Source: Chthoniobacterales bacterium
GTDB taxonomy: Bacteria; Verrucomicrobiota; Verrucomicrobiia; Chthoniobacterales; JACTMZ01
Reading direction: 5' to 3'
Assembly (NCBI GenBank): GCA_017853515.1
Contig: JAFMJK010000014.1
Location: 1 to 20,037, forward strand
DNA: 20,037 nt
A program made the position numbers and the translations under genes. Shown here in pieces: positions 1 to 7,519 of the stretch. The notes under the pieces were generated by a model. It did no database searches. It saw only the letters and a list, made by a program, of their open reading frames with translations, and was not told the DNA's origin. Each line of letters opens with the position of its first letter. Position 1 is the stretch's first letter.

Positions 1-78
1 TTCCCGCGGGCAGGCCTGCAAGCAAGGCCAAAGCGGGGATCTCTACCGTCTCTTCCAGGGTCTCATACTCGAAGCGGC

Positions 79-144
79 AGGTGGATCGTGATGTCCCCAT
101 CGCGATTAGTGTCAAATATCGCGCCGGGACGGCGCGATCCACCT
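79..144. repeat. REPIN/BIME-like double hairpin element
   Basis: This 66-bp element is symmetrical on two levels. The outer ends are a perfect 10-bp inverted repeat, AGGTGGATCG at 79-88 and CGATCCACCT at 135-144. Each arm also folds by itself: 85-93 pairs with 98-106 around a TCCC loop (one G-T wobble), and ATCGCGCC at 118-125 pairs perfectly with GGCGCGAT at 131-138 around GGGAC. The arms are separated by 11 bases (107-117). A GTGG head followed by a small palindrome, present twice in inverted orientation, is the known layout of REP doublets mobilised by RAYT (Y1) transposases. Assigning it to that class is inference, because no RAYT gene and no second copy lies in the window. It sits just downstream of the minus-strand operon ending at 174, so it could also shape that transcript's 3' end. 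Confidence 0.6.
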
Positions 145-173
145 GAACAAGCCTGAGCTTCGCGGGTTTGGTC

Positions 174-944
174 TTATTCCGGTGGCGCCGGAACAAGTCG
201 CTGATCGGCGGGAACGCCCAACTTTCCCTCCAGTTCGTGCAGGAGGGTGAGGACGCGCGGTTTGCGCTCGTCTTCACCCAGATCGTAGATTTCCTTCAGT
301 TTTTGGTAGGCCTCCTGCTCGCGTCCCTCGACCGCAGCAAGTTCGTAGGCGGCGAGGCGTTTGACGTAGGGCGGTGCTTCTTTCATCTCCGCTGCCTTGC
401 CGAACGCTTCCGCCGCGCCGGCATGGTCGTCGAATTTGTCGCGCAGAAGAATTCCCATGCGCTCGTGCAGGATGTAGCGGTCCGGGTTGTTGGCGATGCC
501 CTGCTCGAGGAGTTCCTTGCCGAGTTGCTGGTATTCGCGCTCGGCGCGGCGACGGAGGAATTCGCTCGGTTCCTTCGGGTTCTGCCGCGCGGCAATGGCG
601 GCGTTCCAGGCCATATGCCAGGAAGACAAGTCCCAGTAGGCGAGTGACCGGGGCTGAAGCGAAGTCACCGTGCGGAACAGTCCCGCCATTTTTCCCCAAG
701 CCGTCTGCTCCCACGCGGTGTGCGCCTCGATCCAGAGAAAAGCCGCGACGAGCGAACGGAATCCGCTCAATGCAGCGGCGTAGGACAATTGCCCGAGTTG
801 GTCGCGAAGCCCGATGACCGGCGCACCCGGACGCAGGTAAGCATCGCGTTGCGCCGCCTCGAGCGAGCGTTCGACGGGCAGCCGCAAAAGTCCGAATCCG
901 ACCAGACCGGCGGCGACGATGCCGAGTGTCGCGGCGCGACGCAT
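174..944 (-). CDS. Membrane-anchored TPR-like protein, function unknown
   Basis: The 256-residue protein starts at the ATG at 944, two bases after the stop of the upstream ABC permease gene, so the two are almost certainly co-translated. One hydrophobic segment near residues 6-22, behind Arg-Arg, looks like an uncleaved signal anchor that leaves the rest outside the cytoplasm. The remainder is helical and rich in Ala, Glu, Trp and Tyr. Residues 125-230 have spacing typical of tetratricopeptide-like repeats, for example the stretch around NPDRYILHERMG and the repeated A-A-EAFGKAAE-type helices. TPR proteins usually serve as protein-binding scaffolds. Placement as the last gene after the permease suggests it works with that transporter, but this rests on position alone. 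I do not recognise a named family. Confidence 0.8.
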   Translation of the reverse strand: MRRAATLGIVAAGLVGFGLLRLPVERSLEAAQRDAYLRPGAPVIGLRDQLGQLSYAAALSGFRSLVAAFLWIEAHTAWEQTAWGKMAGLFRTVTSLQPRSLAYWDLSSWHMAWNAAIAARQNPKEPSEFLRRRAEREYQQLGKELLEQGIANNPDRYILHERMGILLRDKFDDHAGAAEAFGKAAEMKEAPPYVKRLAAYELAAVEGREQEAYQKLKEIYDLGEDERKPRVLTLLHELEGKLGVPADQRLVPAPPE

Positions 945-946
945 GG

Positions 947-1807
947 TCAAAGCTCCCTGGTCTGGAAGACCGCGGCGGCCAGCACCGTGTAGACCGCAAT
1001 GTAGCCGAAGCCCAGAGCCAGCGTCTTGAGCAGCAACGCGGCGGTGACCGGAGTGCCGGTGACGATGCCATCGACCAGATTGAAGGCCTGCAGATCGGGA
1101 AAAACGATGGCGACAAGCGCGAGGATCGTCTTGGCCACGGGACCGAGATCGCCTCCCGCCATCCAATAGTCCCGCGCCGTGGCCTGGAGATGCCCGATGA
1201 AATAAGCGGCGAACGCCGTGATTGTGGTGAAGATGGCCGAGGTCGCGAACGTGGAGATGAACACAGTCATCGCGGCGAGCAGCCACGCTTTGACCAGGAT
1301 GACCAAGCCGCCCGCGAGCAGAGCCGGATCGTAACCGGCTGTGCGCACTTTTTGCAGCGCGGCGGCGAGTTCGGGGGCGGGCAGTGCCGCCATTTCCGCA
1401 GCCGTGGATTGCAGGACGATCTGCGTGCGCAGGACGAGGACCGCGGCAAAGACCGCGCCCATGAGAATGACAGCAAGCGCGAGCAGCATGAAAACGCCGG
1501 CCAATTTGCCCATGAGATATTCGAAACGCGACACAGGCTTGGCCAGAATGGTGTAGATCGTGCGGTCTTCGAGGTCCTTGGGCAGCAGGGTGGCCGAGGC
1601 GAGGATGGCGAGCAACGCGCTGAAAATGCTCATCGCGCCGAGGGCGATGTCTTTGAGCATCTGGAACTCTTCCTCGAAGCTGAAGCGCGCGAGGAAGAAC
1701 GAATTTCCGATGACCAGCAGGGCAAAAATGATGATGAAGTAAAAGACTTTGAGGCGGACCAGCTCCGTCCACGTGACGGCGGCGATCGCGGCAATGCGGC
1801 GGATCAT
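947..1807 (-). CDS. ABC-2 type transporter permease
   Basis: The 286-residue protein has about six hydrophobic segments, near residues 21-39, 55-75, 102-126, 163-182, 186-205 and 257-281. After the second segment comes the sequence LEDRTIYTILAKPVSRFEYL (residues 79-98), which fits the cytoplasmic coupling loop typical of ABC-2 permeases of the GldF/NatB kind. Such proteins form the membrane channel of an ABC exporter, and the substrate cannot be read from the sequence. The start at 1807 is chosen because its ATG overlaps the proB stop in an ATGA tetranucleotide. No ATP-binding subunit lies beside it, so the ATPase must be encoded outside the window. A longer reading frame extends upstream inside proB and was rejected because it would overlap proB extensively. 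Confidence 0.87.
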   Translation of the reverse strand: MIRRIAAIAAVTWTELVRLKVFYFIIIFALLVIGNSFFLARFSFEEEFQMLKDIALGAMSIFSALLAILASATLLPKDLEDRTIYTILAKPVSRFEYLMGKLAGVFMLLALAVILMGAVFAAVLVLRTQIVLQSTAAEMAALPAPELAAALQKVRTAGYDPALLAGGLVILVKAWLLAAMTVFISTFATSAIFTTITAFAAYFIGHLQATARDYWMAGGDLGPVAKTILALVAIVFPDLQAFNLVDGIVTGTPVTAALLLKTLALGFGYIAVYTVLAAAVFQTREL

Positions 1808-2562
1808 CGCCCCGCCGGGAAGCGTGTTCCCGTGTCTTCGCCGGCCAGCGCCGCGGCGATCCGGTCCGGTTGCATCCCGTCGAGAATCCATGTCTCGATG
1901 CCCGCGCCCGTGGCGAATCCGACCGCCTCGAGTTTGCTGCCCATGCCCCCGGTGCTGTGCGCGCCTTTTTCCCCGGTAACGTGCGAGCGGGCTGCGGCGA
2001 GGTCCGTCACAACACTCTCGCGGCGGCCGTTGGCATGGAGTCCGTCGCTGCGGGTCAGGATGAGGTAGAGATCAGCGCGGAGCAGCGAAGCCACCTCGGC
2101 CCCGAGTTGGTCATTGTCGCCGAATCCCAGCTCCTCGACCGCCACGGAGTCGTTTTCATTGATTACCGGGACGACACGCGGATAGGAGAGCAGTTCGCGC
2201 AGGGTGTTCTCCGCGTTGGCCCGGCGCTGGCGGCTGTCGATGTCGTCGTGCGAAAGCAGCAATTGCGCGGCGACAAGTTTGTGCGGAGCGAACGATTCCT
2301 CGTAAGCGCGCATGAGTTGCGATTGGCCGACCGCGGCGCAGGCCTGTTTGGCGGGCAGGGACGAGGGGCGCTCTTTGCGCCCGAGCGCGGCGACCCCGGC
2401 GGCCACCGCGGCGCTGGAGATCACGATGACGGAATGTCCCGTGTCGACCAGTGCGGAAATTTCCCCGGCGAGGCGCGCGAATTGCCCGCGATCCAATTGC
2501 AGGCCGCTGGCATCGGTGGTCAGGATTCCGGTGCCGAATTTCAGGACGATGCGTTTGCTCAT
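1804..2562 (-). CDS. proB: Glutamate 5-kinase (short form, no PUA domain)
   Basis: ProB phosphorylates L-glutamate with ATP to gamma-glutamyl phosphate, the first committed step of proline synthesis. The 252 residues cover only the amino-acid kinase fold. The visible motifs are the N-terminal KFGTGILT (phosphate binding), the VISSAAVAAG loop, VINENDSV and FGDNDQLGAEVASL (glutamate and metal binding), and GGMGSKLEA (nucleotide site). E. coli ProB is about 367 residues because it carries a C-terminal PUA domain, which is missing here, as in many other bacteria. The frame closes cleanly in the ATGA overlap with the permease gene, so this is not truncation. The start overlaps the holB stop by 4 nt. 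No proA lies nearby, so the next pathway enzyme must be encoded elsewhere. Confidence 0.95.
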   Translation of the reverse strand: MSKRIVLKFGTGILTTDASGLQLDRGQFARLAGEISALVDTGHSVIVISSAAVAAGVAALGRKERPSSLPAKQACAAVGQSQLMRAYEESFAPHKLVAAQLLLSHDDIDSRQRRANAENTLRELLSYPRVVPVINENDSVAVEELGFGDNDQLGAEVASLLRADLYLILTRSDGLHANGRRESVVTDLAAARSHVTGEKGAHSTGGMGSKLEAVGFATGAGIETWILDGMQPDRIAAALAGEDTGTRFPAGR

Positions 2563-3530
2563 GGTTTGGCCAAGGCGAGGCAGCCCGCCTCGAGGGCGAT
2601 GTCTTCCTTCACGTTGCGGTCCAACAAAACGCGGAGGAGGGTCGCCCCGTCAAGAACGCGCAGAAGTGCCGTGTCGTCGAGCGAACCGGCCAAACGCTGC
2701 GTTTCCGCCTCCAGCGCGGGGAAACGCAACTGCCGAATGCCGTGGCGGCAACGGAGGACATCGGCCGTGCGCTCGGAGACGGCGGTAACCAGTTGCTGGC
2801 GCACGGCGAGGGCGCGCGCTTCCACCGATGCCTTCAGCCGGGCTTCCTCGTCCTTGAGCCAAGCTTCCTCGGCGCTGTCCCCGAGGCGCTTCTTCTCCGC
2901 TTTGAAGTCGGCGGCCATCTCGGTCTCGATGGTTTCGCGTGCGTCGCGCAGCGCGGACTGCAGTCGCCGGGCCAAGCGCAAAGCCGCGCCGGCGGCGCGC
3001 CCGCGGGGCGCGGCCAGGACTTCGCCGGTGGCCTCGGCGATCGCCGTGCAGGCCGCATCGGCTTCGGTCGTCTCGACCGCGCGCACGGGGAAATGCGCGC
3101 ACCGCGAAAGGATCGTCGCGGGAAGGAGTCCGGGATTCGCGGTGACGAGGATGAAAAGCGTATTTGCCGGCGGTTCCTCGAGAGTTTTGAGAAACGCGTT
3201 GGCCGCGTTGAGGTGCAACCGGTCGGCATCGAAAATGATGCCCGTCTTGACCGCTCCCTGTTTGAAACTCGTGGAGAAGAAAAATCCGCAAAATTCCTGG
3301 AACGGTTCAACCAGGATGCGGCGGGATTTCGATTCCGGTTCGAGCTTGCGCACGTCCGGATGCGACTCGGCCTCGGCGGCCGGGATGGCGTTGACCATGC
3401 CCGCGATGTCCCACGCCAGCCGGCGGCGACCGCTGCCCGGCGTTCCGGTCAGCAGCAGGGCATGCGGCAGCCTGCCGTGGCCGTGGGCGCGGCGCAGGCG
3501 CTCGAGGATGTCAGCGGGCAAAAAAGCCAT
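2559..3530 (-). CDS. holB: DNA polymerase III delta-prime subunit (clamp loader)
   Basis: Delta-prime is a non-catalytic AAA+ subunit of the clamp loader that places the beta clamp on DNA. In the 323-residue protein, residues 1-165 resemble the AAA+ core: a P-loop-like GTPGSGRRRLA where Arg replaces the usual Lys, IIFDADRLHLNAANAFLKTLEEPP (given here by its ends, a Walker B-like region around D102) and a sensor-1 SRC motif in ATILSRCAHF. A changed P-loop is expected, because delta-prime does not need to hydrolyse ATP. Residues 200-260 are charged and helical, probably part of the collar region. The position directly behind tmk (20-nt overlap) is a widespread bacterial arrangement and supports holB. 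A good ribosome site, AGGAGA, precedes the ATG at 3530. Confidence 0.9.
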   Translation of the reverse strand: MAFLPADILERLRRAHGHGRLPHALLLTGTPGSGRRRLAWDIAGMVNAIPAAEAESHPDVRKLEPESKSRRILVEPFQEFCGFFFSTSFKQGAVKTGIIFDADRLHLNAANAFLKTLEEPPANTLFILVTANPGLLPATILSRCAHFPVRAVETTEADAACTAIAEATGEVLAAPRGRAAGAALRLARRLQSALRDARETIETEMAADFKAEKKRLGDSAEEAWLKDEEARLKASVEARALAVRQQLVTAVSERTADVLRCRHGIRQLRFPALEAETQRLAGSLDDTALLRVLDGATLLRVLLDRNVKEDIALEAGCLALAKP

Positions 3531-4155
3531 GAAATTTCTCCTGCAGGATCGCGCGGACGCGCGCGGACAGTTCTTCCTCGGGCAGCGTGGCGTCGAGCAC
3601 GGCGAAGCGCGCGGGTTCGGACGCGGCCAACTTCAGGTAACCGCCACGAACCGCTTGGTAAAAAGCGGGCGGCTCGCTCTCCATCCGGTCGGCCGGCCGC
3701 TCGCGCTTTTGCAGACGTGCGTGGGCTTCCCCTGCGTCCATATCGAGGAGAAATGTGATGTCCGGGCAGCAGCCGTCGATGGCGAAATTGTTGATCGAGG
3801 CCACGATCGGCGCTTCGAGCCGCCGGGCCACGCCTTGATAGACGGTGGTTGAATCGTGGAAGCGGTCGCTGACCACGACCTTGCCGTCCGCCAGCGAGGG
3901 AAGAATGAGCTCGCGAACCAGCTGCGCGCGGCTCGCGGCGAAGAGCAGCAGCTCGGCCTCGGAGACAAGCCCGTGTCCCTGCGGGGCGTGCTGCAGCAAA
4001 TGCCGGATCTCATCACCCGCGGGCGTCCCGCCGGGCTCGCGCGTGGTCACGCATTGCTTGTCCACGGACGCCAGCCAGGCGGCCAGATGGCGGATCTGCG
4101 TGGATTTTCCGCATCCCTCGGATCCCTCGAATGTGACAAATAGGCCTCGTCTCAT
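3511..4155 (-). CDS. tmk: Thymidylate kinase
   Basis: Tmk converts dTMP to dTDP with ATP and is the shared last specific step of the de novo and salvage routes to dTTP. At 214 residues it has the normal family length. Visible motifs are the P-loop GSEGCGKST (residues 11-19), the substrate-binding REPGGT (40-45), and the DRF-DST segment (about 97-103), which corresponds to the DR[YF] signature. The lid region contains QKRERPADRMES. The start is the ATG at 4155, preceded by a clear GGAGG at 4161-4165 (read on the minus strand). It heads the five-gene minus-strand operon and overlaps holB by 20 nt. The 63-bp gap to the divergent dehydrogenase gene must hold promoters for both directions, but I could not place one convincingly. 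Confidence 0.96.
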   Translation of the reverse strand: MRRGLFVTFEGSEGCGKSTQIRHLAAWLASVDKQCVTTREPGGTPAGDEIRHLLQHAPQGHGLVSEAELLLFAASRAQLVRELILPSLADGKVVVSDRFHDSTTVYQGVARRLEAPIVASINNFAIDGCCPDITFLLDMDAGEAHARLQKRERPADRMESEPPAFYQAVRGGYLKLAASEPARFAVLDATLPEEELSARVRAILQEKFHGFFAR

Positions 4156-4218
4156 GCAAACCTCCGATTACACTCTCGCCCCGCCGCGGGAGCAAAGGCA
4201 TTTCGCGGTCCGCCTCCC

Positions 4219-5268
4219 ATGAAAATTGTTTTTGTCGAGACCGAGGACGACGAGCAGCCTTTCTTCGTCGACAGTCTGGACGGGCACCAGGTCAGTTTCG
4301 TCGATACTCTCGAGGAGGTGCCGGACGACGCGGAGGTCGTCTCGGTTTTTGTCAATTCCCGCGTGGACAACGCGTTTTTCCGCGGGCATCCCGGGGTCAA
4401 ACTGGTCACCACGCGCTCTTCCTCGACCGACCATTTCGACTTCGCCGCGGCAAAAAAGCGCGGGGTTAAGCTTGCCAGCGTCCCCGATTACGGCGCGGCC
4501 ACGGTGGCCGAGCACACCTTCGCTCTCATCCTCGGGGTGGTGCGCAAGCTGCGGGACTGCCTCGCTTCGGGCCGGAGCAAGGGTTCGTCCGAGCGCCTGC
4601 GGGGGATCGAGTTGCACGGCAAAACAATCGGTGTCGTCGGCGCGGGGCGGGTCGGGTTGCAGGTGATCCGCATCGCCCACGGGTTCGCCATGAAACCCGT
4701 GGCCTACGACATGAACCCGCGCCCGCCAATGGCCGAGATGCTCGAGTTCGACTACGTCACGCTCGACCGGCTGCTCAAGATTTCCGACATCATCACTTTG
4801 CACGTCCCGCTCAGCGCCAAGACCCGCCACATGCTCAACGCGCGCCGCCTTGCCAAGTGCAAGCGCGGGGTGATCTTGATCAATACCGCCCGCGGTGCGC
4901 TGATCGACATCGAGGCGCTCATCGACGGGCTCGAGAGCGGACAAGTCGGCGGGGTGGGGCTCGATGTTCTCGAGGACGAGAAGGCGTTCAATGCCGACTC
5001 GGCCAAACTTCTCGGCGCGCAGATCGTGCAGCGCATCCAGGCCGTGTCCACGCCGGGCGGCGACCCGGAGCGGCGTGAGGAGCGCCTGCGCGAGCTGCAG
5101 GGCCTCATGCGCAACCGCCGCCTGCTCGCGCATCCCAATGTCTTTTTCACCCCGCACGTCGGATTCAACAGCGTCGAGGCCATCGAGCGCATCAATATCG
5201 GAACGGTGGAGAACATCCGCAATTTCATCGCCGGAACCGCGCGCCGGCGCGGGAGGACCAAGTCGTGA
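4219..5268 (+). CDS. D-isomer-specific 2-hydroxyacid dehydrogenase (NAD-dependent)
   Basis: Enzymes of this family interconvert 2-keto acids and D-2-hydroxy acids with NAD(H). The 349-residue protein shows the family plan: a split catalytic domain (residues 1-105 and 295-349) around a Rossmann domain. Key sites are the dinucleotide motif GAGRVG (141-146), catalytic Arg in INTARG (R225), the acidic LDVLEDE (E252 or E254) and the catalytic His in FTPHVGF (H313). Between E254 and H313 lies an Arg/Glu-rich insertion (about residues 262-302) longer than I expect for the family. D-lactate dehydrogenase is the nearest likely function, but D-glycerate or another substrate cannot be excluded. It is the first gene of a plus-strand chain and its stop overlaps the next GTG start by 4 nt. 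Confidence 0.88.
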   Translation: MKIVFVETEDDEQPFFVDSLDGHQVSFVDTLEEVPDDAEVVSVFVNSRVDNAFFRGHPGVKLVTTRSSSTDHFDFAAAKKRGVKLASVPDYGAATVAEHTFALILGVVRKLRDCLASGRSKGSSERLRGIELHGKTIGVVGAGRVGLQVIRIAHGFAMKPVAYDMNPRPPMAEMLEFDYVTLDRLLKISDIITLHVPLSAKTRHMLNARRLAKCKRGVILINTARGALIDIEALIDGLESGQVGGVGLDVLEDEKAFNADSAKLLGAQIVQRIQAVSTPGGDPERREERLRELQGLMRNRRLLAHPNVFFTPHVGFNSVEAIERINIGTVENIRNFIAGTARRRGRTKS

Positions 5269-5675
5269 AATACTGGATGGTCAAACAGGAACCCGACTCC
5301 TACCCGTGGGAGCAGTTCGTCCGCGACAAGCGCACCGTTTGGACCGGCGTGCGCAATTTCCAGGCGCGCAACAATCTCCGCGCCATGAAAAAGGGCGACC
5401 GTGTCTTTTATTACCACAGCGTGACCGGCAAGGAGGTGGTCGGACTCGCCGAGGTGGTCCGGGAGGCTTACCCCGATGCCACGGCGAAGGAAGGCGACTG
5501 GTCCTGCGTCGACCTTGTGCCGGGCAAAGCCTGCAAAACTCCGGTGACGCTTGAGGCGGTCAAAAAAGAACCCGGACTGCGCGATCTCCCCCTGCTGCGG
5601 CAGTCGCGCCTCAGCGTCCTGCCCGTGTCCGCCGCCGAGGCCAAGATCCTTTGTCGTTTGGGAGGAATTCCATGA
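5265..5675 (+). CDS. EVE-domain protein
   Basis: This 136-residue protein is essentially one EVE domain, the PUA-related fold found in human THYN1 and many bacterial proteins and thought to recognise modified bases in nucleic acids. The visible family hallmarks are the opening KYWMVKQEPDSYPWEQF, then TVWTGVRNFQARNNLRAMKK and the KGDRVFYYHS strand (residues 3-19, 24-43 and 43-52). The aromatic residues in these segments line the binding pocket in known structures. The gene starts with GTG inside the preceding stop (GTGA), behind a GGGAGGA ribosome site at 5251-5257. It ends in an ATGA overlap with the amylase-family gene. What it does among metabolic enzymes is not evident from the sequence. 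Confidence 0.9.
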   Translation: MKYWMVKQEPDSYPWEQFVRDKRTVWTGVRNFQARNNLRAMKKGDRVFYYHSVTGKEVVGLAEVVREAYPDATAKEGDWSCVDLVPGKACKTPVTLEAVKKEPGLRDLPLLRQSRLSVLPVSAAEAKILCRLGGIP

Positions 5676-7519
5676 AAGCATGGATCACCTTTTTCTTCCT
5701 CGTCGGTCTGAGCCCGTCGCTTTTTGCCTTTGCCGCCAAACCCGACCCGAAAGCATGGCAGACCGAGGCCGTCTGGTATCAGATTTTTCCCGAGCGCTTC
5801 CGCAACGGTGACCCGTCGAACGATCCGATCCGCGACAGTCTAGGCGGCAAAGAATGGGCGCCGGAGTCGTGGCGGGTGCGCGCTTGGACGTCGGACTGGT
5901 ATGCGCGCGACGCATGGGAGCAGGCGAGGGGAGACAATTTTTACTGGACGGTCGGCGAGCGGCGCTACGGCGGCGATATCCAGGGAATCATCGACAAACT
6001 CGATTACCTGCGCGACCTCGGGATCAACGCGATTTACCTGAATCCCGTTTTTTGGTCGGGCTCGCACCACAAATACGACACCTACAGTTTTCACCACGTC
6101 GACCCGCATTTCGGTCCGGACCCGAAAGGCGACCTCGCGCTCATCGCCTCCGAGACGGAGGACCCGGCGACGTGGAAATGGACCGCGGCGGACAAGCTCT
6201 TTCTCGAGATGGTGGCCAAAGCGCACCAGCGCGGCATGCGCGTAATCATCGATGGCGTGTTCAACCACGCCGGTCTCGGCTTTTTCGCCTTCGAAGACCT
6301 GCGCAAAAACGGGCAGAACTCGCGCTTCAAGGACTGGTTCATCGTGCAGAAGTGGGACGACCCGGCGTCGCCGGAGAACGACTTCGTCTGGCAGGGGTGG
6401 CACGGGATCAAAAACATGCCGGAGTTCGCCGAAGTATGGACCGACGGCCGCGGGGATCTTGTTCCCGGCGTGAAGAGCTATCTCATGGCCGTGACCCGCC
6501 GTTGGATGCAGCCCGACGGCGACGTCTCGCGCGGCGTCGACGGTTGGCGTCTCGATGTTGCCTGGATGGTGCCCGATGTTTTCTGGCAGGAGTGGAACAA
6601 AATGGTCCACGAGATCAATCCGTCGGCCTTCACCATCACGGAGATCTGGGTCGATGCGCACAAGACGACGCTCGGCGGGCATTTCGACGCGACGATGAAT
6701 TACGAGGGCTTCGCCATGCCGGCGAAAGGCTGGCTTTTCGACACGGCGCTCAAACCGAGCGAGTTCACCGCGTGGCTCGACCGCACGCGCAGTCCGTGGC
6801 CGGAATGGAATGCGCTGCGGTTGCAGAACCTGCTCGATTCGCACGACACGCCCCGCGCGGGATCCGCCGCGGCCGACGGGCGCCCGGGCAAAAACTACCT
6901 GAAAGCCCACGAGTTCGATCTCGCGGTGGGTGGAAGCGTTTCGCCGAAGGACAACCCGGACTACCGCTGGCAAAAGCCCGACGAGCGTGCGTGGAAACTC
7001 GTGCGCATGGCCGCCACTCTGCAAATGACCTACGTCGGCACGCCGTTCATCTACTACGGTGGCGAGGCGGGTATGTGGGGCGCGAACGATCCCGATTGCC
7101 GCAAGCCGATGGTGTGGGACGACCTCGCCCATGATGCGGAATTCATCGGGCCGAACGGCCAGCGCATGGGACCGAACGAGGTGAAATTCGACCGCAATCT
7201 GCACGCCTTTTTCAAAGCGGCCATTGCCCTGCGGCGCGGCACGCCGGTGCTCAATGCGGGCGCTTTCCGATGGCTGGCGACGGATGATGCGGCCAACACG
7301 CTCGCTTTCATGCGCTCCGGAGGCAATGCGCGCGCCGTGGTTGTTTTCAATCGTTCGGAGGCCCGGCAAACCGTGCGCTTCGCCGCGCCCGATGGATGGC
7401 CCGATGCCGATGTCCCCGCCAAGTTTGTTTCCGACGGCGGCTCGGCCGTCCTTCGCCGTATGGGTGGCGAGGTCATCGCGGATCTTGCGCCGCTGACCGC
7501 CGCGGTGTTCCTGCCATGA
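5672..7519 (+). CDS. Secreted GH13 alpha-amylase-family glycosidase (cyclomaltodextrinase/neopullulanase-like)
   Basis: The 615-residue enzyme begins with a signal peptide (residues 1-21, hydrophobic FFFLVG core, likely cut after the AFA at 19-21), so it acts in the periplasm or outside the cell. The GH13 barrel is complete: VWYQIFPERF at 34-43, region I VIIDGVFNH (D194, H199), region II GVDGWRLD (R293 and nucleophile D295), region III TITEIW (acid/base E324) and region IV LLDSHD (H391, D392). A C-terminal beta domain follows from about residue 535. The opening and the region around WYQIFPERFRNGD resemble cyclomaltodextrinases, neopullulanases and maltogenic amylases, so maltodextrins, cyclodextrins or pullulan are likely substrates. 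The start at 5672 sits behind GGAGG (5661-5665) and overlaps the previous stop in ATGA. An in-frame start at 5651 would precede the signal peptide and was rejected. Confidence 0.93.
   Translation: MKAWITFFFLVGLSPSLFAFAAKPDPKAWQTEAVWYQIFPERFRNGDPSNDPIRDSLGGKEWAPESWRVRAWTSDWYARDAWEQARGDNFYWTVGERRYGGDIQGIIDKLDYLRDLGINAIYLNPVFWSGSHHKYDTYSFHHVDPHFGPDPKGDLALIASETEDPATWKWTAADKLFLEMVAKAHQRGMRVIIDGVFNHAGLGFFAFEDLRKNGQNSRFKDWFIVQKWDDPASPENDFVWQGWHGIKNMPEFAEVWTDGRGDLVPGVKSYLMAVTRRWMQPDGDVSRGVDGWRLDVAWMVPDVFWQEWNKMVHEINPSAFTITEIWVDAHKTTLGGHFDATMNYEGFAMPAKGWLFDTALKPSEFTAWLDRTRSPWPEWNALRLQNLLDSHDTPRAGSAAADGRPGKNYLKAHEFDLAVGGSVSPKDNPDYRWQKPDERAWKLVRMAATLQMTYVGTPFIYYGGEAGMWGANDPDCRKPMVWDDLAHDAEFIGPNGQRMGPNEVKFDRNLHAFFKAAIALRRGTPVLNAGAFRWLATDDAANTLAFMRSGGNARAVVVFNRSEARQTVRFAAPDGWPDADVPAKFVSDGGSAVLRRMGGEVIADLAPLTAAVFLP

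Noticed and set aside
926..3852. Long plus-strand open frames (380, 660 and 435 codons) opposite the tmk-holB-proB-permease operon
   Set aside because: They are antisense to clearly conserved genes, have low-complexity Arg/Ala/Gly-rich translations and match no family. Long antisense frames are expected in GC-rich coding DNA.
3531..4155. holB P-loop Arg as a sign of a broken gene
   Set aside because: Delta-prime subunits commonly have altered ATP sites and do not hydrolyse ATP, so the change does not indicate decay.
4167..4172. TGTAAT (minus strand) as a -10 box for tmk
   Set aside because: Transcription would begin inside the GGAGG ribosome site, leaving an unusable leader, and no -35 box fits well.
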